Source: Priapulus caudatus (taxonomy: Eukaryota > Priapulida > Priapulimorpha > Priapulimorphida > Priapulidae). From it: a DNA stretch of 47,474 bases. The stretch lies in the NCBI RefSeq assembly GCF_000485595.1, contig NW_014577356.1:181052-228525 (forward strand), in the 5' to 3' direction. A model generated the notes under the pieces. It did no database searches. It was given only the letters and a program-made list of their open reading frames with translations, and was not told where the DNA came from. Every line of letters begins with the position of its first letter. Within the stretch, counting starts at the first letter, position 1. Positions 21,332-31,046 of this stretch are shown here, one piece after another. Made by a program: the position numbers and the translations under genes.

Positions 21332-21516
21332 ACGAGGCCATATTCAAGGACATGCCGGACATGGTCTACTCGTGGGTGAACAACTCTGTGAACATAAGCT
21401 GCGACGTGGACGCAAACCCGCCGGCGACCTTGGAGTGGCTCAAGGGCGGTCAGCCGGTGCTCAACAACCCGCTTGACGTGACGGTTACCGGGGAAGGTCA
21501 CCACAGCGAAATCACG
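21332..21516 (+). CDS. NCAM/Fas2: NCAM/Fas2 exon: Ig5, first half
   Basis: The exon opens (Y)EAIFKDMPDMVYSWVNNSV and continues NISCDVDANPPATLEWLKGG, with the strand B Cys and strand C Trp. The spacing and wording resemble NCAM Ig5 (xVNIxCxVxAxPxATxxW). NNS and NIS are potential N-glycosylation sites. It enters in phase 1 after tctctctgcag and leaves in phase 0 at gtaact (21517). Length 185 bases, longer than the other Ig exons because it runs through to strand E. Confidence 0.95.
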
Positions 21517-22983
21517 GTAACTATATACCCTTATATAGTATTATGATAAACTCAGGTATATGTATGTGTGTGTGCGTGTGCGTGTGCGTGTGCGTGTGCG
21601 CGTGCGCGTGCGCATGTGTGTGTGCGTGTGTGCATGTGTGTGTGTGTGTGTGCGCGTGCGTGCGTGTGTGTGTGACAGTGTGTGCATGCGGGTGTGCGCG
21701 TGCGTGTGCGTGTGTGTTCGTGGGTGCGTGTGTAGCTAGTGGGAGGGCAAGGGGTATAGTTGCCCTCCTGCGAGAAAAATGTAGGCACTGTTACATGGGT
21801 TCGTTAGCTACGCCCCTGATATATACATATTATATCAAATATATAATGATATGAAAATTGTGGTTCAAAGGGGATGGCTGGGTGATGGATACTGCATGAG
21901 AATCCTTGTATCTATAATACTGTACAGTGTGGTCAGCAGTTTCCCCAATACATCTTCATTGCTGCACCTCCTGAATGTAAATGTTTGATATTCACATATC
22001 ACGTATATTCATATATATTATCACGTGATATTCGCGTATATTTATCTGTATGTACAATGCCCACCTATTTAAAGATGGATGGGATTGGAGGGGCCTGGAG
22101 CAGAGCCTGTTGGTTACCATGGAAACGTGTTAGCAAATAGTAATGAGGGAATGTTCAACGTTGGCTGTCACGTATCTGCTATATATGCATCATTGTCACT
22201 GTCATGATGTGAATCATAATTGAAATTAAGCTGTGCATAAAATACGTAGAAGTATCCAGTTCCAAGGTGACTCCTAAAAGTGGGTTGTGGACTGTAGTAC
22301 TATATTGGAATACAGCAGTGTCAGGCCCATTACTTTAACACATTTATAATAGATGTGCGTTATATAAGATTTCTGCTATAATATAATTATACATGCAATG
22401 TACAACCATTTCTCAGCAACTATATACTTTCCCTAATGCTGTTAAAATACAGCTGTTGTAAAGCTGCAATACTTGTAATAGTGTGGCTATAATACAGCTA
22501 AAACATTGCTATATTATACTACAGCTGTTTATCAGCTATCATGTAATCGTAAACATTTTAGAAATGCATCTATATACTATCAGTAGTGAATAAAAACAAT
22601 TTGTTTTCATTCACCCTTGATAGTATTTATATTATACGCTTAGCTATACGCGCGTATACGTGGATCTTCAATAACTGAAGCCGGGTTCGAAATTAAGGGC
22701 AGCAATTAAGCAGCAGTTTTCCTGCCTGCAGGGGTCAGTTTGCTGCCTATTCACAATGTCGGCAACAAATATGCCTTATACATTTATGCCTTATACTTAT
22801 TACAACAATTCCTAGTAAACCATAGTAAAAGCACCAAAGATTCTGCCTGGATGTGTAGTGTAGTGTAAATTTGCTGTCTTCCATTTTCTCTGGCAGCAAG
22901 TACTTGCTGAAAGTACAGAAGTAGTTTAAAAAAAGGTGAAAACGCGTTTATTTCTAACCCTGTGACGTACATGTTGTTTACAG
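21517..22983 (+). other. intron between the two Ig5 exons
   Basis: It begins with a (TG/CG)n microsatellite at 21545-21735. The remainder is AT-rich without a coding signal. A gggttcgaaatt at about 22682 resembles a tRNA B box but has no cloverleaf. The acceptor is catgttgtttacag, ending at 22983. Confidence 0.8.
21545..21735. repeat. (TG)n/(CG)n alternating purine-pyrimidine microsatellite
   Basis: Nearly pure alternating purine-pyrimidine TG/CG steps for about 190 bases, a potential Z-DNA former. Open frames of Cys-Val or Thr-His type are artefacts. Confidence 0.92.
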
Positions 22984-23080
22984 GTGAAGACCACCAACAG
23001 TGAGGACTTTGCAGCTTACGAGTGTCGGGCCATGAACCCTGTTGGCACCAAGAGCAGGATGGTAGCCATCAACGAAGCTT
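22984..23080 (+). CDS. NCAM/Fas2: NCAM/Fas2 exon: Ig5, second half
   Basis: The exon encodes VKTTNSEDFAAYECRAMNPV and ends in SRMVAINEA. EDFAAYECRAMN is the strand F signature with the second Cys; the usual Gly after Asp is replaced by Phe-Ala, as in NCAM Ig5 (ENDFGNYNC). It enters in phase 0, leaves in phase 1 at gtaagt (23081), and is 97 bases long. It makes the Ig5-FN3 boundary phase 1, as in NCAM. Confidence 0.94.
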
Positions 23081-24237
23081 GTAAGTTTTCAGCAACAATC
23101 AACAACAACAACAACAACAACAAACAACAACAATAACCACTACACAGCAGCATGAACAACTATATCTGTCGTACGTACCATATAACTTCTGTGACCTCTG
23201 AAGTCAGATAAATTTGTTTAGGTCTGGTATATTGCAAACACTTAAATTGGCATTAAAGTTGCATGCAAAGCTGGGCTGAAAAAATGCCCACTGTTGCTCA
23301 GTTTGAGTTTCTGTGATAGTAACTCTGGTTTATACATACGATCTTCTATCGCTGGGCATGCTTGCAACTAAAGATATTTACGATCTCCTGAAGGTTTCTC
23401 TGAATGCAAGCCTAACTATAGGCTTCTATTCTCCAATCCAAAATCCATGCAAAATTTTCATGGCTCCCCAACCCAAGTATCATATTATGATTAGTATATA
23501 TGTGCACGAAGAGAGAAATACATCACACAGAAATTTCTAAGCAGAAATGGCAAAATTCCTATATCCCAATGATTCTTATAAACGAATATTTCATATCTAG
23601 TTTCATATTGATTCCTATATGAGTAGCTTGTTATCATCTCATTTCAAAGCCATATTCTAATCGCCTAGTGCCTCTTTGAACACGTATTATTCGATTTGCA
23701 ATCGATTGCTGGCTGTGCATCGTGTATCAAGGCAGCCGTGTAGGTTGCTGGTTGGCTGCTACGAGTAGTATCGCTGTATAGTCGTACACAGCGCTAACAA
23801 ATGCAGGATACTGCCCCGGAGCGATTAGATCATGTATTATTTAGCGGGTTTTGAGGTCGTAACGAGATGCCGTGTTTTGATAGTCGTGTTTACATTGACG
23901 ATATCGATGTTTAATGTGCGTTTTCCCGACATTTTTGTCGTGTTTTAATATTCACGAGAATTTTTACTCTCGTATGTATCAATTTTCTTCGGCAGCTGTT
24001 TGCCGTGGGCGCTACAGAATTAACGAGAGTTCTGTTGATGGTTTATGTATTTTTTTACACTTTGCCAGCTTTATAAAATATAAATCTAAGCGTTGTTGAG
24101 TATTGAATTTGTCACTTTTAATTGGCAGCGCTTTTTTTCTGTTAAAACTGCAACAACGTGAATTGTAAATTCAGTATAATGCTGCTTTGTGATATTAGTA
24201 GATAATATGTTTGATACTTGGTAATATTATATTGCAG
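23081..24237 (+). other. intron between Ig5 and FN3-1
   Basis: It holds a (CAA)n microsatellite at about 23095-23140. Otherwise AT-rich and featureless. The acceptor is attatattgcag, ending at 24237. Confidence 0.8.
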
Positions 24238-24414
24238 TTGCTCCTCCAGTAGAACCCACGGTCTTCTGGCCCATTGTCACGCCCACGACTGTCTCATTCG
24301 AAATCACTCCACCCACCGACACTGGTGGCCTGCCCCCTAGTGGCTACGAAGTAAAATACCACAAGATCGAAGATGCTTATCTAAATGAGAAAAAGACTCA
24401 CCAGTTCCCTGCAG
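24238..24414 (+). CDS. NCAM/Fas2: NCAM/Fas2 exon: FN3-1, first half
   Basis: The exon encodes (F)APPVEPTVFWPIVTPTTV then SFEITPPTDTGGLPPSGYEV and KYHKIEDAYLNEKK. APP-x-x-P at the start, the TDTGGLPPSGYEVKY strand B-C segment and the P-x-x-GG-x-P turn are typical of fibronectin type III domains. It enters in phase 1 and leaves in phase 1 at gttagt (24415). Length 177 bases. The usual strand B Trp seems replaced by Phe in SFEITPP. Confidence 0.93.
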
Positions 24415-24833
24415 GTTAGTCTACGTTTGTTTACTGGTATATCGTACTTAACGAATTGAAGATTAAAAAATTCCCATCGTTGCTGTATTAGATTGTGAGC
24501 GCTGCACTGTAGCAGCATTTAATTCAATCTCCCTAGACCTTCTACTGCTGTACGACCAACATGTAAGTATCTACACGTGTTTCCGGGCAGAACACAGCTT
24601 CGGCGCTGTTTTTAAATACATCCAGCGAGGTCCAAGGGCAATCTGGTCATTTCACGATGCGTTATAAACATTATTGACGCCCTAATTTGCAGCTGAAGCA
24701 GCCGCAAATTTAATCGACAACGCGCGCGCATTAAGGTATTAAGCCGAGTCCCTGGCAAAGACGAGCGAGCGAGTCGCCGAGTATCCATGGGAACCGAACC
24801 GTCTGCGTTTTTTCTTTCTTTTCGGGATCGCAG
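24415..24833 (+). other. intron between FN3-1 exons
   Basis: Short intron of 419 bases, no repeats seen. The acceptor ctttcttttcgggatcgcag ends at 24833. Confidence 0.85.
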
Positions 24834-24961
24834 CTGAAGGCGTGGGGCCGTATATCCTCGACGGTCTGGAGCCGAGCACAGCTTATGAGATGTCGATGAG
24901 CGTGGTGAACCTCGTGGGAGCGGGCGTGCCGTACGAGGGAATAAAGCTGGAGACTCACGTA
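24834..24961 (+). CDS. NCAM/Fas2: NCAM/Fas2 exon: FN3-1, second half
   Basis: The exon encodes (A)EGVGPYILDGLEPSTAYEM then SMSVVNLVGAGVPYEGIKLE, ending THV. L-x-G-L-x-P-x-T-x-Y is the classic FN3 strand E-F signature (tyrosine corner) and NLVGAGVPY is the F-G loop. It enters in phase 1. I place the donor at gtaagc (24962), giving phase 0 and joining V-REPDSP of the next exon; a weaker gtagta three bases earlier would drop the Val. Two decayed copies of its 3' half lie in the following purine-rich intron at about 25750-25855 and 27064-27168. Confidence 0.92.
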
Positions 24962-25749
24962 GTAAGCACACCGCCATGCAATCTATTAACCTGTCAGCTA
25001 TCACTGGAGAGAGAGAGGGGGAGGGAAGGAGGGAGGGAGAGGGAGAGAGAGAGAGAGGAGGGAGGGAGGAGAGAGAGAGAGAGAGAGAGAGACAGAGACG
25101 GAGACGAGAGAGAAGGAGAGAGGAGGGAAGGAGGAGGAGAGATAAGAGACAGAGAGAGAGAGATAGAGTAGACGAGAGAGAGAGAGAGGATGGGAAGGAG
25201 GAAGGGAGAGCAGAGAAGCAGGAGGGAAAAGGCTAGGGGAGGGACGAGAGAGAATACGAGAGGGGGTCGAAGGAATAGAGGGAAAGGCGAGGAGGGAGGG
25301 AGAGAGAGACTAGAGAGGCGGGAGAAAGGAACCGGAGGGAAAGAGAGGAAGGACGGGAGAGGAGAGATAAGAGAGGGGGACGTGAAGGGAAGGACGGGAA
25401 GTGGTAGGAGAGGAGAAGACGAAGAGATAGAGAGGGGGAAGTGAGGGAAGGAGGGAAAGGGAGGAGGCGACGCGAGAGAGAGGATAGAGAGGGGGAGAAG
25501 GGAAGGAGGGAAGAGAGGAGCGGAGGAAGAGAGAGATAGATGAGGGGTGAGTAGTAATGGGGAAGGAGGGAAAGGGAAGGACGAGGAGGAGAGAATAGAG
25601 AGCGGGCAGTGAAGGGAAGGAGGAAAAGGGAGGGAGGGAGGGAGAAGAGATAGAGTAGTGAGATGAAGGGAAGGGACGGGAAAGGCGAGGAGGGGAGGAG
25701 GGGAGAGGAGAGATAGAAGGGGAGTGAAAGGGGGAAGGAGGAGGGTCGA

Positions 25750-25855
25750 GAAAGATGTCGAGTTTCAGGCGTGCCTTCACGATGAATCTCGTGGGACGCG
25801 CGTGCAAAGTGAGGGAATGCACTGGGACTCACAGACTTGATCTATAACCTAGCGT
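25750..25855 (+). pseudogene. decayed copy 2 of the FN3-1 exon end
   Basis: It matches the last 75 or so bases of 24834-24961 plus the following intron (gatgtcga, atgaatctcgtggga, gactcaca, gatctataacct). It has many indels and no open frame. It also ends in taacctagcgtgagag like copy 3. Confidence 0.7.
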
Positions 25856-27063
25856 GAGAGGAGGGGGAGGAAAGGAGGGAGGGAGGGAAGTGAGAGCAAG
25901 CGAGAGGAGAGGAGAAAGGGGAGGTGAGGGAAGAGAGAATACAGATATGAGGAGAGAGCAAGGGAAGGGGTCCGGGCGGTCGGTGGGAGGAAGGAGGGGA
26001 GAGAGAGAGAGGAGAGGACAGCATAGCAGAGAGGGGAAATGAGAGAGAGCACAGAAGAGAAAGTAGGGGTAAAGAAAAGGAAGAGGGGGGCAATAAGAGG
26101 AGAGAGGGGGAGGAAGATAGAGAAAAAAAGAGGAGGGAGGAGAAAAGTAGGAACAGAGAGAGAGAGAGAGAGGAGAGGAAGGAGGGCAGGAACGAGAGAG
26201 AGGAGAGAAGAGAGGAGGAAGGATGGCCGCGGGGAGGAGAGAGAGAGAGAGAAAAGAGGAGGGAGAGAGAGGAGAGAGATGGATCGAGAGAGAGAAAAGA
26301 AGAGAGAGAGAGGAGAGAGATGCATAGAGAGGAGGAAGAGGAGGAGAGTAGTAGAGAGAGAGAGAGTGAGAGAGAGGAGCGGCAAGGAGGAAGGGAGGAG
26401 AGAGAGAGAGAGAAGGAAAGGGAGGAGGGAGGGACGAGGATAGGAGAGGGGAGTCGAAGGGGAAGGAGGCGGAAGGGAGGAGGAGGGAGAGAGAGAGAGA
26501 AGGGGAGTGAAGGATCAAGGAGGGAAAGGGAGGAGGGTATGGGGAGAGCAGAGATAGAAGGGGAGCCTGAAAGGAAGCGAACGGGAAAGGGACGGAGGGA
26601 GCGGAGAGAGAATAGAGAGGTGGGGAGTGATAGGGAAGGAGGGAAAGGGAGGAGGGGGGGGAGGGAAGAGAGAGATAGGAGCAGGGGAGTCGAAGGGAAG
26701 AGGAAAGGGAGGAGGGAGGGACGAGAGAGAGTGTATGGAAGAGGGGGAGTGAAGGGAAGGAGGGAAAGGGAGGAGGGAGGGAGAGAGAGATAGAGAGGGG
26801 GAGTGAAGGGAAGGAGGGAAAGGGAGGAGGGAGGGAGAGAGAGATAGAGAGGAGTGAAGCGCGAGGACGGGAAAGGGAGGAAGAGAGAGAAGGAGAGAGA
26901 GAGGAGGGAAGGAGGGAGAGAGAGAGAGAGAGAGGAGGGAAGGAGGGAGGGAGAGAGAGAGAGAGAGAGGAGGGAAGGAGGGAGGGAGAGAGAGAGGGAA
27001 AGGGAGGAGGGAGGGAGAGAGAGATAGAGAGGGGGAGTGAAGGGAAGGAGGGAGGGTCAGAAA

Positions 27064-27168
27064 GATGTCGATCAGGGTGGTTTCACGTGAATCTCGTGGG
27101 AGCGGGCGTGCCGTACAAGGGAATAGCACTGGAGACTCACGTTGATCTATTAACCTAGCGTGAGAGAG
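27064..27168 (+). pseudogene. decayed copy 3 of the FN3-1 exon end
   Basis: Better preserved than copy 2: aatctcgtgggagcgggcgt, gccgtacaagggaatag and ctggagactcacgt match the real exon, and gatctattaacct matches its flanking intron. The donor gtagtaagc is replaced by gttgatc, so it lacks the real 5' splice site. Confidence 0.75.
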
Positions 27169-27449
27169 GGGGAGAGAGCGCGAGAGGGGGAGGGAAAGGG
27201 AGGAGGGAGGGAGAGTGAGAGAGAGACAGGGAGTGAGGGAGAGAGAAACAGATAAAGAGAGAGAGCAAGGGAAGGGGGAGGGAAGGAGGGAGGGGAGAGA
27301 GAGAAAGAGAGACAGATAGAGAGAGGGGGGCAAGAGAGAGCGAGAGAAAGGGAGAGAGATAGAAAGAAAGGGAGAGAAAGAGAAAGAGGGCGAAGAAAGG
27401 GAAGGAGGGAAGAAGAGAGAGGAGGGGGAAGGGAGAGATAGAGAAAAAA

Positions 27450-27484
<35 letters not shown>

Positions 27485-27960
27485 AAGAGAAAGAGAGAGA
27501 GAGCGACAGAGAGAAAGGGCAAAGAGAGAGAGAAAGAGGATGGGGGAAAAGAGAGAGAGAGAGAGAGAGTGATTTCACACGTAGGCCTACTAGTTTCTTA
27601 GCAGTGTGTTTATCACACATCCTGTGCGCCATCATTTCGGTTGACTGGTGACATTTGCATAGATGTATTCGTATCAAAATTCTTCGCCAAGCACTTCCTC
27701 AAGACCATATCCAATCTCCGGTGTATGGTCAGACATACAGTCAGGCATGTGTGGATGAATTCTTCTAAAAATATAGACATGACATACATGACTGCATACG
27801 ATACAGATAATGATTAAGGTGTTTTGCAACAAGCAATGCCCTCTACTCAATCAAAACGAGAATATGATTATCATGTGAATATAGCGAAATCTACGCACTA
27901 TCGTGAAGATGTAAGCACATTTTTACGTGGCGAGTAAGACATATTTTTATGTGGTTGTAG

Positions 27961-28098
27961 GTGAGAGAGCCAGACAGTCCGCGCTTTGCCGAGAAAAAGC
28001 AGGACAGCGAGCACGCGAACAAGTACACGCTAACGTGGTCACCACCGATTAGCAATGGTGGCAAGGACATTGAATACTATGAGATATTCTATCATGCG
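27961..28098 (+). CDS. NCAM/Fas2: NCAM/Fas2 exon: FN3-2, first half
   Basis: Exactly 46 codons, from VREPDSPRFAEKKQDSEHAN to YTLTWSPPISNGGKDIEYYE and IFYHA. REPDSPR corresponds to the GEPSAPK linker of NCAM; LTWSPP holds the FN3 strand B tryptophan, and P-x-x-NGG-x-x-I-x-Y-Y is strand C. Phase 0 at both ends (ttgtag before, gtgagt at 28099). The frame is clean. Confidence 0.94.
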
Positions 28099-28157
28099 GT
28101 GAGTAGGATATGCCCCCATGGTTATTATATTTACCATGGTTATATTTACCATGCCCC

Positions 28158-28492
28158 ATGGTTATTACCTCCGCCAGGGGCTTGGCGGAGGTTATGTTTT
28201 CACCGGCGTGTCTTTGAGTGTTGGTTTGTGGGTTTGTGTGTTACCATGCACGTTTCAGTTCACTTCCGCTAGGTGCGCTGGCTGTTGACTTACAAACACG
28301 CAACTACAGGCTAAGGGGCAACCACAGTCCTCCCCCACCTGCACGCTCGCACTAATCTGGATCCAATTAATTATTTAATTAATTAATTAATTAATTAATT
28401 TTTCCACTTAATTAATTAATTAATAAAAAATTTCACGAAAATGCAGCTGCCTTGGCGGAGGTCTGTGCTCTCCGAGTGCTCTAGTTGTTATT
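28158..28492. mobile_element. short interspersed element with inverted cctccgcc ends
   Basis: The left end is acctccgccaggggcttggc, followed by ggaggttatgttttcaccgg; the right end is ttggcggaggtctgtgctct, then ccgagtgctctagttg. The inverted cctccgcc/ggcggagg blocks suggest a non-autonomous DNA element. I recall similar cggaggtctgcgctctccga ends as abundant in other invertebrate genomes. The middle contains (aatt)n at about 28372-28430. The class is uncertain. Confidence 0.55.
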
Positions 28493-28791
28493 ATTATGTC
28501 CCCAGTTATTGTATGGTTATAATGCATGGTTATAATAATTTTAATTATTAATAAATGGTTATAATACAACGTCGCTATTGTAACGAATACTTGTAAGGGA
28601 TGTTGTTTGCATGTAAAATTCCATGTCTGTCATCATATTGTCGTGTTTATAGCATTGCAGGTGACTGTTGAAAAATGTAGCAAACGAGTGTGTTTGAGAA
28701 ACGTCGAAGTGTGAAAAATTATGGTTCCTGCACAAAGATTTGTTTGTGTAACAATGTTGTGTTGATGCATTTCAAAATTTTCATGTACATG

Positions 28792-28973
28792 CAGGGGCCT
28801 GTTGCCAGAAATAAAATTATTGTTAACATGAATCTTTTCTCATAGACCGATGAGAGAAACACTGCAAAGTTTCTCAACGCAGTGAATTGTTAATTGGTCT
28901 TCGAGGAAAAATTCATGTTAAGAAATTAATTCATTTAATGTTAAGACAAATTTTTCTGGTAACGGGCCCCCTG
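28792..28973. mobile_element. hAT-like MITE, 182 bp
   Basis: The left terminus is CAGGGGCCTGTTGCCAGAAA and the right terminus is the complement of CAGGGGGCCCGTTACCAGAA, an imperfect pair of about 20 bases. Internally attcatgttaag and gttaacatgaat form further inverted blocks. CAGGGGCC starts are common among hAT-derived MITEs. I do not see a target-site duplication. Confidence 0.65.
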
Positions 28974-29676
28974 GCTGTGGTAAAAGTTTCAGCACTTCAT
29001 TATTGATGGGTTTTGCTGTGTTAAGAACATTTTGCAATTTTCTCCAGTCCCCGGGAATTCTGCACAAATAGAAGATGATTTGTTTAGCTCTAATGTGCAA
29101 TCGACTAGAAGCACTAGTGAAATCGTATTATAGGGGTTGTGCATGCATGCATTCATGCATGTTTTTGACTTCACTCATTTCTGTCGAGCAAAACCGTTTC
29201 GTGTGCAGAGGAAAACGGGAAATTCTGTGTAAGAATGTTTGGCTCAGCCAAGAACTAGCGTAATCTAAACTTGTAAGCCTCGCTAAATACTGCTCCCAGC
29301 TGTACATAACCTGAACTGTCCGTTTTCGCGTGCGTATGATAATTTTCGGAAATTAAAGGAGCTTTTCCGGAAACACTCGACAAATATTTCACTGAATTTG
29401 CGTATGCGACAAGTTCCCTCCAGAAAGCGGCTTGCGCGTACGGTCTTGGCACAAAAATTTGTCAAATGCGGATTCTCAATAACAGCTGTCAATTGTTACA
29501 TATTGCACTATATATATATATGAATATGAAATTACAAAATGAAGAATTGACACCTCATTCTATTTTTATATTAGTATCTTTGTATACTGCATAGGTGTGC
29601 GTGTGTTTTTGCTTCTTATATATATATATATATATAATGTATTAACATATAATCATATTTGTACGTACATTGGCAG

Positions 29677-29869
29677 ATCAAGTACGCTGATAACAAGACA
29701 GATCAGTACGTGAAGGAAGGAGGAGAGGGCCGCAGCACCGTAGACCCGCCGCAGACCAGCTTCGACCTGCGCGGCCTGAAGGCAGACACGGAGTACTATG
29801 TGAAGATATTCGCAAAGAATGAGATCGGGAAGAGCCAGCCCGCCGAACACTTCTTCCGTACACAGCCAG
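29677..29869 (+). CDS. NCAM/Fas2: NCAM/Fas2 exon: FN3-2, second half
   Basis: The exon encodes IKYADNKTDQYVKEGGEGRS, then FDLRGLKADTEYYVKIFAKN and EIGKSQPAEHFFRTQP. L-x-G-L-x-x-x-T-x-Y-x-V is the FN3 tyrosine-corner signature; AKNEIGKSQPAEHFFRTQ matches NCAM AENQQGKSKAAHFVFRT closely. NKT is a potential N-glycosylation site. It enters in phase 0 and leaves in phase 1 at gtgagg (29870). The start IKYAD resembles a second C strand after YYEIFY of the previous exon, so this domain is a few residues longer than usual there. Read-through of the donor would add about a dozen residues before a stop. Confidence 0.94.
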
Positions 29870-31046
29870 GTGAGGGCGCCACTGGTCGCGCGTTGGTTTG
29901 ACGAAGGGATTTCGGTGCAATATCGCGAGAATTGCAACAAAAGTTGCTGCCCATTCTGCCCAGGGAAGGCAAAGTCGCCCACGTTGGTTGGATGAAGGAG
30001 TCTTGATGAAAAATTGCGAGAATTGCAGCAAAAGTTGTCGCACAGCTTTCAGCGGTGTAGCAAATCCCCATTTTTATCCAGGGGAGGTAAAGTCGCGCAT
30101 TGGTTTGAGGAAGGGATCTCTGTGCAAAATGCCGATTGCAAGAATTGCAACAAGAGTTGCTGCACAGCTTTCAGAGGCGTAGCTGTTTCCCATTTTGGAA
30201 TTGGGGAAGGCATAGTCATGTGAGGGTCTAGTTCTGGGCAGGTGACCGTGGGCAATTCGCCACTGACCATATATATGACAACATGTAATCGTGGGGGGAG
30301 GGGCGTCAACTGTCTCCCTTTTTACCCAGCTCTCGCTGGCTAGCTTGCTCGCTGGCTGTATTATTCATACGACTGTATCGAAAATATGTATTCTTTCGGT
30401 TGGAATTTCGATTCAGGTCTTTACATTGTTCGGCGTACCGTGTCGAATTCCTGAGGGTGCTTACCGTATGAAGGAGATATTTGGAGAACGTTGTGGTTCT
30501 TTGGGGATTATGGTTGATTGTGCTGTGTCCGTGACAGACTGGTCACGGTTGTTTGTCCCTACTGCTGCACTCGCATTTGCTAAGTGAGATTTTTGATGGA
30601 TGAAGTTCGATTTAAACGTGTTCTCGCGCAAATCCGTTTAGATTGCGAGTCGCTAAAGTGCAGTCGATACAGTGTGGGATATAAATTGATATCGTGTGCA
30701 TGTTCTCCGTGATTGATTGATAATCGGTGGAAGGTTTGTAGTCGTAGGATATTAACTCACACTGTACAAATTTAGAATATACGATAAATCGAAATATGTT
30801 CAAAGTTTAAGACATGTTCTTAGCTGGACAGATATTACATGCTGGCTGTTTGACATAAATTATATAAATATGCTTTTGTGTTGAACACGTGACTTGAAAG
30901 ATAGATACACATAATACCATAAACACTTCTAACTTTTCCATTTCCAAAAAAACAACATTCTAGGCATTTTTTTTAGTTTAATAATGATTCAAACTATAGT
31001 AGGAACATCTCATCTTTAAATATATGTTATCTACCTGCGTATACAG
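29870..31046 (+). other. intron between FN3-2 and the membrane exon
   Basis: Begins with a threefold tandem repeat (29888-30222). The rest is AT-rich with no coding signal. The acceptor cctgcgtatacag ends at 31046. Confidence 0.8.
29888..30222. repeat. about 110-bp tandem repeat, 3 units
   Basis: Three diverged units share gcgcgttggtttgacgaagg-like starts, gcgagaattgcaacaaaagt-like middles and cacagctttcag ends. They start 18 bases after the exon donor. Units differ by substitutions and indels, so the repeat is old. Confidence 0.8.

Larger units (their letters stand above)
25005..27575. repeat. 2.5 kb polypurine (GA/GGGA) tract
   Basis: Almost pure purine on the + strand, with gagggaaggagggaaaggga-like higher-order units, clearest at 26740-27060. 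Capable of triplex formation by composition. All long Arg/Glu/Gly-rich or Ser/Leu/Pro-rich open frames here are compositional. Confidence 0.93.
24962..27960 (+). other. intron between FN3-1 and FN3-2
   Basis: Dominated by a GA-rich polypurine tract (25005-27575) with two embedded copies of the end of the FN3-1 exon. The last 380 bases are ordinary AT-rich intron ending in atgtggttgtag at 27960. Confidence 0.85.
28099..29676 (+). other. intron between FN3-2 exons
   Basis: Contains a dispersed repeat (28150-28492), an (AATT)n run and a 182-base MITE (28792-28973). AT-rich otherwise, with (TA)n at 29510-29520 and 29622-29638. The acceptor tacattggcag ends at 29676. Confidence 0.8.

Noticed and set aside
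22676-22700. tRNA or tRNA-derived SINE (gggttcgaaatt B-box-like)
   Set aside because: No A box at the right distance and no cloverleaf stems.
25005-27575. Long Arg/Glu-rich and Ser/Leu/Pro-rich open frames
   Set aside because: Product of purine-only composition; no start context, no splice signals, and equivalent frames on the other strand. The same applies at 1943-2446, 20006-20395, 36208-36551 and 45464-45995.
28845-28880. Hammerhead-like ribozyme (ccgatgagagaaac)
   Set aside because: The invariant CUGAUGA core is not matched and the stems do not fit; the hairpin belongs to a MITE.
29870-29890. CTCF-like motif gagggcgccactgg
   Set aside because: Too many mismatches to the core compared with the sites listed.
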